64,000 nt of DNA from MAG-121220-bin8 sp965655865 (GCA_965655865.1 CBFHJJ010000003.1:95034-159033), one strand, 5' to 3'; counted from the stretch's first letter, positions 19,401 to 27,513 are shown. The notes: generated by a model from the letters alone, not told the origin. A program made the numbers and translations.

Positions 19401-20231
19401 TTTATCAATTATTGTCTCTCTATCTAAAATTATCTCATTTCTTTCAATAGAAACAACTTCACCAGTATCTTCATCAACAAAATCTTCAAACCATGAGTTT
19501 AAAACTCTAGCAGCTAGCTTTCTTCCTAAACACTTTTTTAACCCGGATTTTGATACTTTAACTTCTTCAGCTAAATCAAAAATTTCTAATATGTCCTTGT
19601 CTCTTTCAAATCCAATGGCTCTTAAAAGAGTAGTAACGGGTAATTTTTTCTTTCTATCAATGTAAGCATACATCACACTATTGATGTCAGTCGCAAATTC
19701 AATCCATGAACCTTTAAAAGGTATTACTCTTGCAGAATATAACTTGGTACCATTTGCGTGGAATGACTGACCAAAAAAGACACCAGGAGATCTATGTAAC
19801 TGTGAAACAACTACCCTCTCGGCACCATTAATAATAAAAGTTCCACTTGGTGTCATGTAAGGAATAACACCTAAATACACATCTTGAACAATAGTTTCAA
19901 AATCTTCATGTTCTTCGTCAGTACAATAAAGTTTTAACCTTGCTTTTAAGGGAACACTATGTGTTAATCCTCTTTCGATACACTCTTGAATTGAATATCT
20001 TGGAGGATCTACAAAATAGTCTAAAAATTCTAAAACGAATTGATTTCGAGAATCTGAAATTGGAAAATTTTCCATGAAGGTATTAAAAAGACCTTCATCG
20101 GTTCTTTCATCAGATTTTGTCTCAAGTTGAAAAAAATCGCTAAATGATTTTATTTGAATATCAAGAAAATCAGGATAGTCAGGAATATCTGTAGCTGATG
20201 CAAAATTTAATCTATTAATAGTACTATACAT
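16494..20231 (-). CDS. rpoB: DNA-directed RNA polymerase subunit beta (contains an assembly gap)
   Basis: The open frame of 1245 codons includes 32 unknown ones from the N run at 19057-19150. Visible landmarks are the rifampicin region (FFGTNQLSQFMDQTNPL, HKRRLSALGPGG), the GDKMAGRHGNKG motif and the C-terminal ELKGLGLDIRL. The frame is kept across the gap. The flanks VG and GEQLSSQFGVG correspond to E. coli segments separated by 55 residues, against 32 here, so the N run is about 23 codons too short. The adjusted length (about 1268) fits Bacteroidota RpoB. rplL lies 85 bases upstream with a hairpin between. Confidence 0.98.
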   Translation of the reverse strand: MYSTINRLNFASATDIPDYPDFLDIQIKSFSDFFQLETKSDERTDEGLFNTFMENFPISDSRNQFVLEFLDYFVDPPRYSIQECIERGLTHSVPLKARLKLYCTDEEHEDFETIVQDVYLGVIPYMTPSGTFIINGAERVVVSQLHRSPGVFFGQSFHANGTKLYSARVIPFKGSWIEFATDINSVMYAYIDRKKKLPVTTLLRAIGFERDKDILEIFDLAEEVKVSKSGLKKCLGRKLAARVLNSWFEDFVDEDTGEVVSIERNEIILDRETIIDKDNIEEILATNTQTVLLHKVDGQLSDYAIIHNTLQKDPTNSEKEAVEHIYRQLRNAEPPDEETARGIIDKLFFSDQRYNLGEVGXXXXXXXXXXXXXXXXXXXXXXXXXXXXXXXXGEQLSSQFGVGLSRMARTIRERMNVRDNEVFTPIDLINAKTLSSVINSFFGTNQLSQFMDQTNPLAEITHKRRLSALGPGGLSRERAGFEVRDVHYTHYGRLCPIETPEGPNIGLISSLGVFAKVNNLGFIETPYRKVENGVVDLKNHRYLSAEEEEGMLIAQANIPKDKDGKILSEKVIARQEADYPVIDPADVNYTDVAPNQIASISASLIPFLEHDDANRALMGSNMMRQSVPLLRPESPIVGTGLERQVASDSRVLINADFDGKVIYVDSQKITIKYNLTEEQKLTSFDNDEKTYSLVKFRKTNQGTCINLKPIVVKGDKVVKGQVLCEGYATQNGELALGRNLKVAFMPWKGYNFEDAIVISEKVVRDDVFTSLHIDEYSIDVRDTKLGMEELTNDIPNVSEEATSDLDENGMIRVGAEVKPGDILIGKITPKGESDPTPEEKLLRAIFGDKAGDVKDASLKAPPSLNGIVVNKKLFTRPIKDKRKRSEDKDLLIELGKTYDVKFEQLKKSLIEKLYNILSGKTCQGVFNDLEEEVLPKGKKYSLKMLNQVEEYTHLVSGQWTVDKKVNSLVLTLLHNYKIKENDLQGMLRREKFTISVGDELPPGILKLAKVYIAKKRKLKVGDKMAGRHGNKGIVARIVRQEDMPFLEDGTPVDIVLNPLGVPSRMNIGQIYETVLGWAGQKLGRKFSTPIFDGATLDQINELTEEAGVPQFGHTHLYDGGTGKRFDQPATVGVIYMLKLGHMVDDKMHSRSIGPYSLITQQPLGGKAQFGGQRFGEMEVWALEAYGASSTLQEILTIKSDDVQGRAKAYEAIVKGDTMPDPGLPESFNVLMHELKGLGLDIRLEE
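19057..19150. other. Assembly gap (94 N) inside rpoB
   Basis: Ninety-four undetermined bases. The partial codons on either side (A.. for Arg after VG, ..T before GEQ) agree with the Arg and Val expected at these places, so the frame is right but the length is not. See the rpoB entry. Confidence 0.99.
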
Positions 20232-20272
20232 TTAAAACAATTTAGGTTAAAGAACATAAAAAAATAGTGCAA

Positions 20273-20285
20273 TGGGCAATGCCCA
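20273..20285 (-). promoter_or_regulatory. Possible rplL-rpoB intercistronic hairpin (attenuator)
   Basis: Read on the minus strand, TGGGC-ATT-GCCCA forms a small GC-rich stem in an AT-rich spacer. It is followed eight bases later by a run of seven T (20258-20264). It lies between the rplL stop and the rpoB start, where E. coli has a partial terminator that lowers rpoBC expression relative to ribosomal proteins. The stem is only five pairs, so the call is tentative. Confidence 0.35.
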
Positions 20286-20316
20286 AAGCTCAAAACTTAA
20301 ACTAAAGTTGAATTAA

Positions 20317-20694
20317 TTATTTTAATTCAACTTCAGCACCAGCTTCTTCAAGTGATTTTTTAAAGCCTTCAGCTTCGTCTTTTGAAACTGCTTCTTTAAT
20401 ATTACTTGGAGCATTATCAACTAATTCTTTAGCTTCTTTTAAACCTAAACCAGTTAATTCCTTAACAAGCTTAACTACAGCTAGTTTAGAACCACCTGCT
20501 GCGTTTAAAACAACATCAAATTCTGTTTTTTCTTCAGCGGCTTCAGCGTCTCCACCTGCTGCTGGACCTGCTACAGCTACTGCTGCTGCTGCTGGTTCAA
20601 TTCCGTATTCGTCTTTTAGGATATCAGCTAACTCATTAACTTCTTTTACCGTTAGGTTAACTAATTGTTCTGCAAAATCTTTTAAATCTGCCAT
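20317..20694 (-). CDS. rplL: 50S ribosomal protein L7/L12
   Basis: The 125-residue protein has the helical N-terminal dimerisation domain (LVNLTVKEVNELADILKDEYGI), an Ala-rich hinge (AAAAVAVAGPAAGGDAEAAE) and the C-terminal factor-binding domain (KTEFDVVLNAAG, LGLKEAKELVDNAP). It forms the stalk that recruits translational GTPases. It lies 26 bases after rplJ in the same transcript. Confidence 0.99.
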   Translation of the reverse strand: MADLKDFAEQLVNLTVKEVNELADILKDEYGIEPAAAAVAVAGPAAGGDAEAAEEKTEFDVVLNAAGGSKLAVVKLVKELTGLGLKEAKELVDNAPSNIKEAVSKDEAEGFKKSLEEAGAEVELK

Positions 20695-20720
20695 TTTTTA
20701 AATATTTATTATTGTTATTA

Positions 20721-21245
20721 TTAATTTTCGTTTTTTTCTGAAAGTGTTTTTAATACTCCCGATAATTTTGATCCACTTGATTGTAAAGCGGATATAACAT
20801 TTTTAGCTGGTGATTGTAATATTGTAATTACTTCTCCAATTAATTCTTCTCTAGACTTAATATTAGCTAAAAATTCAACCTGATCATCACCAACATAAAT
20901 TGAATCTTCAATTGAAGCTCCCTTAAGTAAAGGTTTATCAGATTTTTTTCTAAATTGTTTTATCAATTTAGCAGGTGTATTCCCGACTTCAGAATACATT
21001 AAAGCTGTATTACCAACTAACACTTCATTTAAATTCCCAAAGTCTCTTTCAGAAGATTCCATCGCTTTTGAAAGCAAAGTGTTTTTAACAACTGAAAGTT
21101 TAATACCTGCTTTAAAACATGCTCTTCTTAATTTGCTTGTTTCATTAGCATTTAGACCGGAAACATCTGTCATGTAAACATTGGTATTTTCTGCTAATTC
21201 AGCAGTCAACTTTTTTATCACATTAGATTTTTCTTCTCTTGTCAT
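20721..21245 (-). CDS. rplJ: 50S ribosomal protein L10
   Basis: The 174-residue stalk base protein begins MTREEKSNVIKKLTAEL and contains the conserved LRRACFKAGIKLSVVKNTL segment. Its C-terminal helix binds L7/L12 dimers. The gap to rplA is only 14 bases, so an L10-L12 autoregulatory leader of the E. coli kind would have to lie in the rplA coding end; I do not see one. Confidence 0.98.
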   Translation of the reverse strand: MTREEKSNVIKKLTAELAENTNVYMTDVSGLNANETSKLRRACFKAGIKLSVVKNTLLSKAMESSERDFGNLNEVLVGNTALMYSEVGNTPAKLIKQFRKKSDKPLLKGASIEDSIYVGDDQVEFLANIKSREELIGEVITILQSPAKNVISALQSSGSKLSGVLKTLSEKNEN

Positions 21246-21259
21246 TTTATTTTTTTTTA

Positions 21260-22045
21260 CTAAATATTAGTATCAATATTAATTCCTGGACTCATAGTAC
21301 TAGACATAGAAATACTTTTAACGTAAGTTCCTTTTGAAGAACTAGGCTTAAGCTTAATTATATTTTGAATTAGCTCAAGTGAGTTTCCATAAATTTTGTC
21401 AGCATCAAAAGAAGTTTTACCGATTGAAGCATGAATGATACCAGTTTTATCAACCTTAAAATCAATTTTACCAGATTTTACATCATTAACTGCTTTGGCA
21501 ATATCCATTGTTACAGTACCTGTTTTTGGATTTGGCATTAAACCTCTAGGACCCAATACTCTTCCTAAAGGACCTAGCTTNNNNNNNNNNNNNNNNNNNN
21601 NNNNNNNNNNNNNNNNNNNNNNNNNNNNNNNNNNNNNNNNNNNNNNNNNNNNNNNNNNNNNNNNNNNNNNNNNNNNCTTACCCATAACACTTGGCATTGT
21701 AATAATTACGTCTACATTAGTCCAACCATCTTTTATTTTTTGGAGATACTCGTCTAAACCAACAAAATCAGCACCAGCGTCTAGGGCTTCTTTCTCTTTG
21801 TCAGGTGTTACTAAAGCTAAAACTTTAACATCTTTACCTGTACCATGAGGAAGGGTAACAATCCCTCTTACATTTTGATCAGCTTTTCTAGGATCTACTC
21901 CTAATCTTACTGCCAAATCAATCGAAGGATCGAAATTAACATTGGAAATTTCTTTTATAACAGAAGAAGCTTCTTCAAGGGAATATGTTTTTGAATTATC
22001 ATATTTAGATAGAGCGTCTTTACGTTTTTTTGTAATTTTTGTCAT
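21260..22045 (-). CDS. rplA: 50S ribosomal protein L1 (contains an apparently spurious assembly gap)
   Basis: The frame has 261 codons, of which 32 are N at 21581-21676. Outside the gap the protein reads normally: SLEEASSVIKEI, DPSIDLAVRLGVDPRKADQNVRG, LGPRGLMPNPKTGTVT, SMSSTMSPGI. In the family the residues before the gap (MPSVMGK) run directly into LGPLGRVLGPRG. Both gap edges carry the same AAG (Lys) codon, so the two contig ends most likely overlap by three bases. Without the N run the length is 228, typical of L1. It binds 23S rRNA at the L1 stalk. Confidence 0.97.
   Translation of the reverse strand: MTKITKKRKDALSKYDNSKTYSLEEASSVIKEISNVNFDPSIDLAVRLGVDPRKADQNVRGIVTLPHGTGKDVKVLALVTPDKEKEALDAGADFVGLDEYLQKIKDGWTNVDVIITMPSVMGKXXXXXXXXXXXXXXXXXXXXXXXXXXXXXXXXKLGPLGRVLGPRGLMPNPKTGTVTMDIAKAVNDVKSGKIDFKVDKTGIIHASIGKTSFDADKIYGNSLELIQNIIKLKPSSSKGTYVKSISMSSTMSPGINIDTNI
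21581..21676. other. Assembly gap (96 N) inside rplA, probably no missing sequence
   Basis: Ninety-six undetermined bases between duplicated AAG codons. Alignment by eye with E. coli L1 leaves no missing residues between the flanks. See the rplA entry. Confidence 0.97.
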
Positions 22046-22064
22046 AATCTTATTTTATTAAAAA

Positions 22065-22502
22065 TTAAAAAGGAGCTTGACCTTTGACTTTAATACCCAT
22101 TGATCTTGCTGTACCGGCTACCATTTTCATAGCAGATTCAACAGTAAAAGCATTTAAGTCAACCATTTTATCTTCGGAAATTGCTTTAACTTGATCCCAA
22201 GATACCGTAGCAACTTTACTACGATTTGGTTCTCCAGATCCCTTTTTAATTTTAGCTGCTTCCAAAAGCTGAACGGCTGCTGGCGGAGTTTTAACAACAA
22301 ATTCAAAAGATTTATCTTTGAAAACTGTAATTGCTACAGGCAAAATTTTTCCAGGTTTATCTTGAGTTCTTGAGTTAAATTGTTTACAAAATTCCATAAT
22401 ATTAACACCAGCTGCTCCTAAAGCAGGACCAACAGGTGGTGATGGATTTGCAGCACCTCCTCTAATTTGTAATTTTAGTACTTTGTGTATTTCTTTAGCC
22501 AT
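22065..22502 (-). CDS. rplK: 50S ribosomal protein L11
   Basis: The 145-residue protein has the canonical start (KVLKLQIRGGAANPSPPVGPALGAAGVNIMEFCKQFN) and the C-terminal rRNA-binding domain (VDLNAFTVESAMKMVAGTARSMGI). It forms the GTPase-associated centre with 23S rRNA. It lies between nusG and rplA in the standard order, with a 19-base gap to rplA. Confidence 0.99.
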   Translation of the reverse strand: MAKEIHKVLKLQIRGGAANPSPPVGPALGAAGVNIMEFCKQFNSRTQDKPGKILPVAITVFKDKSFEFVVKTPPAAVQLLEAAKIKKGSGEPNRSKVATVSWDQVKAISEDKMVDLNAFTVESAMKMVAGTARSMGIKVKGQAPF

Positions 22503-22565
22503 TATTAATATTTATTATCTCTTAAACAATTGGAAGCTATCTAAGAAATGATTTATATGTAACAT

Positions 22566-23123
22566 TTATATTTTCTCAACTTGCATGTAAGAAAGTTCAA
22601 GTGGAGTTTTTCTGCCGAAAATCTTCACCATTACTTCTAACTTTCTTTTTTCTTGATTTACTTTTTCAATAGCTCCATTGAAACCATTGAAAGGTCCATC
22701 AATTACTTTAATATTTTCACCGATTTCAAACGGAATCGACACACTTTCACTTTCAGTTGACAATTCATCAACCTTACCTAACATTCTATTAACTTCAGCA
22801 GTTCTCAATGGAATTGGATCACCACCTTTTGTTTCTCCTAAAAAACCAATTACATTAGGAAGAGCCTTAATAATGTGAGGAATTTCACCAGTAAGATTAG
22901 CTTTTATCATTATGTAACCAGGAAAATAAACTTTTTCTTTATTTATTTTTTTTCCTTTTCTGATCTGAACAACTTTTTGAGTTGGTACTAGTATATCTTC
23001 AACAAAATCTTTAAATCCTAAACGGTTTATTTCAGAATCCATATAATCACGAATTTTATTTTCTTGACCACTTACTGCTCTTACAACATACCACTTTTTT
23101 AAATCGACAATTTCTTCAGACAT
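22566..23123 (-). CDS. nusG: Transcription termination/antitermination protein NusG
   Basis: The 185-residue protein has an N-terminal NGN domain (KKWYVVRAVSGQENKIRDYM, FPGYIMIKANLTGEIPHII) and a C-terminal KOW domain (IKVIDGPFNGFNGAIEKVNQEK). It binds RNA polymerase and couples it to Rho or to ribosomal S10. It lies three bases after secE. Confidence 0.98.
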   Translation of the reverse strand: MSEEIVDLKKWYVVRAVSGQENKIRDYMDSEINRLGFKDFVEDILVPTQKVVQIRKGKKINKEKVYFPGYIMIKANLTGEIPHIIKALPNVIGFLGETKGGDPIPLRTAEVNRMLGKVDELSTESESVSIPFEIGENIKVIDGPFNGFNGAIEKVNQEKRKLEVMVKIFGRKTPLELSYMQVEKI

Positions 23124-23126
23124 AAT

Positions 23127-23318
23127 TTAATTTATAAAATCAAAATAAAATTTAATAATTTGTGATAAAATACTATCTGCCACCCATATCAGCGCAGCAA
23201 ATATTATAGAAAATAAAAGCACAACAACTGTGAGATTGGATAGTTCGGGAAGAGCAGTCCATGAAACATGTTCCTTTAACTCTGAAAAAGACTCCTTTAT
23301 ATATGAAACTATATTCAT
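23127..23318 (-). CDS. secE: Preprotein translocase subunit SecE
   Basis: The 63-residue protein has one membrane helix near 30-50 (VVVLLFSIIFAALIWVADSIL), preceded by the conserved amphipathic stretch YIKESFSELKEHVSWTALPE. This is the short single-span SecE form. It follows tRNA-Trp by 13 bases and leads nusG-rplK-rplA. A longer overlapping frame at 23173-23361 is not coding. Confidence 0.96.
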   Translation of the reverse strand: MNIVSYIKESFSELKEHVSWTALPELSNLTVVVLLFSIIFAALIWVADSILSQIIKFYFDFIN

Positions 23319-23331
23319 AACTCTTAATTTG

Positions 23332-23404
23332 CACGGGTTGAGAGGCTCGAACTCCCGACACCTGGTTTTGGAGACCAGTGCTCTACCAACTGAGCTAAAC
23401 CCGT
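23332..23404 (-). tRNA. tRNA-Trp (CCA)
   Basis: A complete cloverleaf: acceptor ACGGGTT with AACCCGT, D arm GCTC/GAGC, anticodon stem CTGGT/ACCAG with loop CTCCAAA (anticodon CCA), and T arm GGGAG-TTCGAGC-CTCTC. CCA is not encoded. Position between tuf and secE is conserved in many bacteria. Confidence 0.97.
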
Positions 23405-23449
23405 CTCTCCGTTAATGGTGTAAATTAAACACCAAAGATTTATAGCCAC

Positions 23450-23480
23450 AAAAGGCATCCACTTTATGTAGATACCTTTT
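23450..23480 (-). terminator. Hairpin terminator after tuf
   Basis: On the minus strand AAAAGGTATC and GATGCCTTTT form a ten-pair stem (one U-G pair) around an 11-base loop, ending in TTTT. It lies 21 bases after the tuf stop. On the plus strand the same stem has a C-A mismatch, which supports minus-strand function. A second inverted repeat, TGGTGT/ACACCA at 23416-23434, lies just before tRNA-Trp. Confidence 0.6.
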
Positions 23481-23500
23481 ACGGATTAATTAATATTATA

Positions 23501-24685
23501 TTATAAAATTTTAGTAACCTGACCAGCACCTACAGTTCTACCACCTTCTCTAATAGCGAATCTCAATCCAACGCTACAAGCGATAGGAGAAATAAGCTCA
23601 ACAGTAATAGTTAAGTTATCTCCAGGCATTACCATTTCTACACCTTTAGGAAGAACAATATTTCCAGTTACGTCAGTTGTTCTTACATAAAATTGTGGTC
23701 TATAGTTATTATGAAATGGAGTGTGTCTTCCACCCTCTTCTTTCTTTAATATATATACTTCAGCTTCAAATTTGGCATGTGGTTTAACTGAACCTGGTTT
23801 ACAAATAACCATACCTCTTGAGATATCTGTTTTTTCAACACCTCTCAATAAGATACCTACGTTATCACCAGCTTCACCTCTGTCTAAAATTTTTCTAAAC
23901 ATTTCTACACCAGTAACAGTAGAAGATAATTTCTCAGCTCCCATTCCAATGATATCTACAGCATCTCCAGTGTTAGCTACACCAGTTTCAATTCTACCTG
24001 TTGCAACAGTACCTCTACCTGTAATAGAAAATACATCTTCAACTGGCATTAAAAAATCTTTATCAACCTCTCTTTGAGGAAGTTCAATCCAGCTATCAAC
24101 AGACTCCATTAAATTCATAACAGTGTCAACCCACTTTTGTTCTCCATTAAGAGCTCCAAGTGCAGAACCTAAAATTACTGGTCCATTGTCACCATCATAT
24201 TCGTAGAAGTTTAGTAAGTCTCTAACTTCCATTTCAACAAGTTCTAATAATTCTTCATCGTCGACTTGGTCAGCCTTGTTTAAGAAAACAACAATTCTTG
24301 GAATACCAACTTGTCTTCCTAGAAGTATGTGTTCTCTTGTTTGTGGCATTGGTCCGTCAGAAGCTGCAACTACAAGAATTGCACCATCCATTTGAGCGGC
24401 ACCTGTTACCATGTTTTTAACATAATCCGCGTGACCAGGACAGTCAACGTGCGCATAATGACGATTTGCTGTTTGGTACTCAACGTGAGAAGTGTTAATT
24501 GTTATCCCTCTTTCTTTTTCTTCAGGAGCGTTGTCAATTTGGTCAAAACTCTTTACTTCAGATAAACCTGCGTCAGCTAATACTTTAGTAATAGCAGCAG
24601 TTAGGGTAGTTTTTCCGTGATCTACGTGTCCGATTGTCCCGATATTTAAATGGGGTTTCGAACGATCAAATGTTTCCTTAGCCAT
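23501..24685 (-). CDS. tuf: Elongation factor Tu
   Basis: The 394-residue protein has G1 GHVDHGKT (19-26), switch I RGITINTSHVEYQT, G3 DCPGHADY, G4 NKAD and domains II/III with FHNNYRPQFYVRTTDVTG. It delivers aminoacyl-tRNA to the ribosome. It has its own promoter (24720-24751) and terminator. In this genome it is separated from the Thr-Tyr-Gly-Thr tRNA cluster by about 6 kb of other genes. Confidence 0.99.
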   Translation of the reverse strand: MAKETFDRSKPHLNIGTIGHVDHGKTTLTAAITKVLADAGLSEVKSFDQIDNAPEEKERGITINTSHVEYQTANRHYAHVDCPGHADYVKNMVTGAAQMDGAILVVAASDGPMPQTREHILLGRQVGIPRIVVFLNKADQVDDEELLELVEMEVRDLLNFYEYDGDNGPVILGSALGALNGEQKWVDTVMNLMESVDSWIELPQREVDKDFLMPVEDVFSITGRGTVATGRIETGVANTGDAVDIIGMGAEKLSSTVTGVEMFRKILDRGEAGDNVGILLRGVEKTDISRGMVICKPGSVKPHAKFEAEVYILKKEEGGRHTPFHNNYRPQFYVRTTDVTGNIVLPKGVEMVMPGDNLTITVELISPIACSVGLRFAIREGGRTVGAGQVTKIL

Positions 24686-24719
24686 ATGATATATTGTTTT
24701 ATTACTTTTAAAATGCGTG

Positions 24720-24751
24720 CAAATATATAAATTTTATCTTAAAATATTAAA
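24720..24751 (-). promoter_or_regulatory. Bacteroidota-type promoter of tuf
   Basis: On the minus strand TTTA (24748-24751), a 20-base spacer and TATATTTG (24720-24727) match the TTTG/TAnnTTTG consensus with one mismatch. The predicted start of transcription is about 30 bases before the tuf ATG. Confidence 0.6.
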
Positions 24752-24822
24752 TGTTTTAATTTTTTTTTCGTATAAAATATCTAAAGTGAAACGAATAAAA
24801 TTTTTAATGATAAAAAAAAAAG

Positions 24823-26127
24823 TTAATTCTGTTTTTTTACAACAAATAATCCAGAATTAATATCGCTAATAATTATGTTTTCGCTTTTGAAATAAGGATA
24901 TACACTCCATGCTCCATTAAAAGCCTCACTATTACCCTTTTTTCCACTATGATCACCTCCAGGATCTTGATTTTTTATTGTTGTTAATTTTGGCAACCCA
25001 TGATCATGATCACTATGATCGTGAAAAGTGTTAAAAAACCCTAACTCAGTTATACTTTTTTGATCAATATTTAAAACATCCAAAACTCTAAGACCAGCTG
25101 TGTAACTTGCAAGAAAAAATTCAGTTCCATTTACATACCCATTATGATCAATAGCTTTTGTTTCTGCTTCATGATTATGGTGCAAAATTGGATTATCCAA
25201 GTCAGTTAAATTAATAACTATCGTTCTAGTTTTAGCATCAACTTTTAATTCGTAATCTGAATCTAACTCATCTAATTCGTCACCTAATAAAGCATACTTA
25301 TGATCATCGGTAAGCCATGATTGATGAGTGTATTGGTGATCGTAAAAAAAAGTACTAATAAGATTTGGTTCAGATTTATTTGTAACATCAATAAAAACCA
25401 CCCTATCTTCATTACTACCAATATATATTTCTTTACCAAAATGGTCTTGATCTGGGCCTTTGTAGTTAACAATTTGAGCATCATGACTGTAACCAAACTG
25501 AGAGCCCTCGAGTTCCAATTTTGGAGCTATTGGATCGGACAAGTTAAAAGCATAAACCCCCTTAGTTCCTGCACCTGCAATGTAAGCGTATCCAGTATCC
25601 TCGTTGATTGCAATATTATGAGCATTTCCAAATGAATTATCAATAAAATCAGCAGAGAAAATTTGCTTTGATTCAACTCCTCTTAACTTAGATAAATTAA
25701 ATACTTGTAAACCATGATCTTCGGCTTCACTAACAATGTAAGCATGATCATTGTAAACCTTTATGTCTCTCCAAGAACTATCAACTGTTGAGGTTGGAAG
25801 TTTGCCAAGATAAATAGGAGATGTAGAGTCAGTAATATCTATAAAGGCAGTACCGTTATTTACTCCCATAATTGCATATTCTCTTCCAGTTGTTGAATCG
25901 GTCCAGCCCCAACAATCATTACCAGCCACTGCATCCATTTCCTCAAGTGTTATACGTCCCATTAAGTCATAATTAAGACAGGAATATTCATAGTCAGTAC
26001 CAGGAATTTTGGCAAAACCATCAACACAAGTTGCCAGAGGAGAGTCAATAACTTTACTATCGTCGTAATCCTCATATTGGCAAGAAGATATTAATATGGT
26101 ACATAAAATTAATATGTAATTTTTCAT
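24823..26127 (-). CDS. Choice-of-anchor B family lipoprotein (LVIVD repeats)
   Basis: The 434-residue protein has a lipoprotein signal (YILILCTILISSC, lipid-anchor cysteine at 16). A seven-bladed-propeller-like body follows with repeated strands (GTAFIDITDSTSPIYLGKLP, AYAFNLSDPIAPKLE-type units, VVFIDVTNKSEPNLIS). This is the choice-of-anchor B pattern, in which homologues end in different anchors; here anchoring is N-terminal. A His/Asp-rich segment (FHDHSDHDHG, about residues 366-375, and GGDHSGKKG) is unusual and could bind metal. The function is unknown; it is probably on the cell surface. Confidence 0.85.
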   Translation of the reverse strand: MKNYILILCTILISSCQYEDYDDSKVIDSPLATCVDGFAKIPGTDYEYSCLNYDLMGRITLEEMDAVAGNDCWGWTDSTTGREYAIMGVNNGTAFIDITDSTSPIYLGKLPTSTVDSSWRDIKVYNDHAYIVSEAEDHGLQVFNLSKLRGVESKQIFSADFIDNSFGNAHNIAINEDTGYAYIAGAGTKGVYAFNLSDPIAPKLELEGSQFGYSHDAQIVNYKGPDQDHFGKEIYIGSNEDRVVFIDVTNKSEPNLISTFFYDHQYTHQSWLTDDHKYALLGDELDELDSDYELKVDAKTRTIVINLTDLDNPILHHNHEAETKAIDHNGYVNGTEFFLASYTAGLRVLDVLNIDQKSITELGFFNTFHDHSDHDHGLPKLTTIKNQDPGGDHSGKKGNSEAFNGAWSVYPYFKSENIIISDINSGLFVVKKQN

Positions 26128-26187
26128 TTTATAAATTTAATAAATTTAATTCAAGATTAATCTAACAAATTTTATACCAGAAAACTT

Positions 26188-26195
26188 TATGTTTG
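26188..26195 (+). promoter_or_regulatory. Putative -7 element of the DEAD-box helicase gene
   Basis: TATGTTTG fits TAnnTTTG. No good TTTG lies about 20 bases upstream. If used, the transcript has a leader of about 75 bases, long for this window. Confidence 0.4.
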
Positions 26196-26276
26196 CAAAA
26201 AATATTTTTTTTAAAATTCTGTTTATTTTAAAGAAAAAAAACAAAAATCAAAGCAGTTAATCCTGTTTTAATGCCT

Positions 26277-27512
26277 ATGAAATTTAACGAACTTGGCTTA
26301 ATGCCTTCACTTTTAAAAGCTGTAAATGAGAAAGGATACACTGACCCTTCTCCAATACAAGAAAAAGCAATTCCACTAATTCTAAAAAGAAAAGATGTAT
26401 TAGCATCAGCGCAAACAGGAACAGGAAAAACAGCTGGCTTCACACTACCGTTATTACAGATTCTATCAAAACAATCAAACTCGAATCATAGAAAAATTAA
26501 AGCATTAATATTAACTCCTACAAGAGAACTTGCAGCTCAAATTTATGACAATGTAATAGAATACAGTAGACATCTAAAATTAAGATCTACTGTTATTTTT
26601 GGCGGAGTTAATCAAAAACCACAAGTTTCTAAAATAAGAAGCGGTATTGATATTTTAATTGCAACGCCCGGCCGTTTGTTAGATCTTGAAAATCAACGAT
26701 TATTGTCATTACGAAATGTAGAAATATTAGTTTTAGACGAAGCCGATAGAATGTTAGATATGGGCTTTCAAAGAGATATTAATAAAATAATGAACTTATT
26801 GCCAAGCAAAAGACAAAATCTACTTTTTTCCGCCACCTTTTCTAAAGAAATTAAAAGATTAGCAAAAGGAATTTTAAATGATCCTGCAATGGTAGAAACT
26901 TCTCCTCAAAACACAACGGTTGAAGCTATTGTTCAATATGTGTATAATGTAGACAAGAACAAAAAATCAAGCCTTATTATTCAATTAATAAAGGAAGGTA
27001 ATTGGAAACAAGTTTTAGTTTTTACAAGAACAAAACACGGTGCGAATAACCTTTGTAAAAAAATGATTAAAGCAGATATATCTGCTGCTGCAATTCACGG
27101 AAACAAAAGTCAGGGAGCAAGAACAAGAGCGCTAGCTGGTTTTAAGGACGGTTCTGTTGAAATACTTGTTGCTACTGATATTGCAGCTAGAGGATTAGAT
27201 ATTCCTCTTTTGCCGCATGTAATAAATTTTGAGTTACCTAACATTCCAGAGGACTACGTACATAGAATTGGAAGAACAGGAAGAGCTGGAGCAAAAGGTG
27301 AGGCAATTTCGCTTGTTTGTGTTGATGAAAAACAATATTTGAAAGATATTGAAAAGCTAGTAAATCTTAGAATTCCTTCAAAAATAAAACAAGGATTTGA
27401 GCCTGATCCAAATGCTGTTCCACAGCCTCCTAAACAAAAAAACAGAAATAATTTTAACAGAGTTAAAGGAAAATCAAATCGAAATAAAAAAAGAAACAAT
27501 TATAGAAAATAG
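26277..27512 (+). CDS. DEAD-box ATP-dependent RNA helicase (RhlE-like)
   Basis: About 411 residues from the ATG at 26277; an ATG two codons earlier (26271) is the alternative, but homologues begin close to MKFNELGL. Motifs in order: Q motif PSPIQEKAIP, motif I AQTGTGKT, Ia PTRELAAQ, Ib TPGRL, II DEAD, III SAT, IV VFTRTKHGA, V ATDIAARGLDI, VI HRIGRTGRAG. A basic Asn/Arg/Lys-rich tail (about 380-411) should bind RNA. It acts in ribosome assembly or RNA decay. It is one of three genes lying between tuf and the tRNA cluster. Confidence 0.95.
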   Translation: MKFNELGLMPSLLKAVNEKGYTDPSPIQEKAIPLILKRKDVLASAQTGTGKTAGFTLPLLQILSKQSNSNHRKIKALILTPTRELAAQIYDNVIEYSRHLKLRSTVIFGGVNQKPQVSKIRSGIDILIATPGRLLDLENQRLLSLRNVEILVLDEADRMLDMGFQRDINKIMNLLPSKRQNLLFSATFSKEIKRLAKGILNDPAMVETSPQNTTVEAIVQYVYNVDKNKKSSLIIQLIKEGNWKQVLVFTRTKHGANNLCKKMIKADISAAAIHGNKSQGARTRALAGFKDGSVEILVATDIAARGLDIPLLPHVINFELPNIPEDYVHRIGRTGRAGAKGEAISLVCVDEKQYLKDIEKLVNLRIPSKIKQGFEPDPNAVPQPPKQKNRNNFNRVKGKSNRNKKRNNYRK

Positions 27513-27513
27513 A

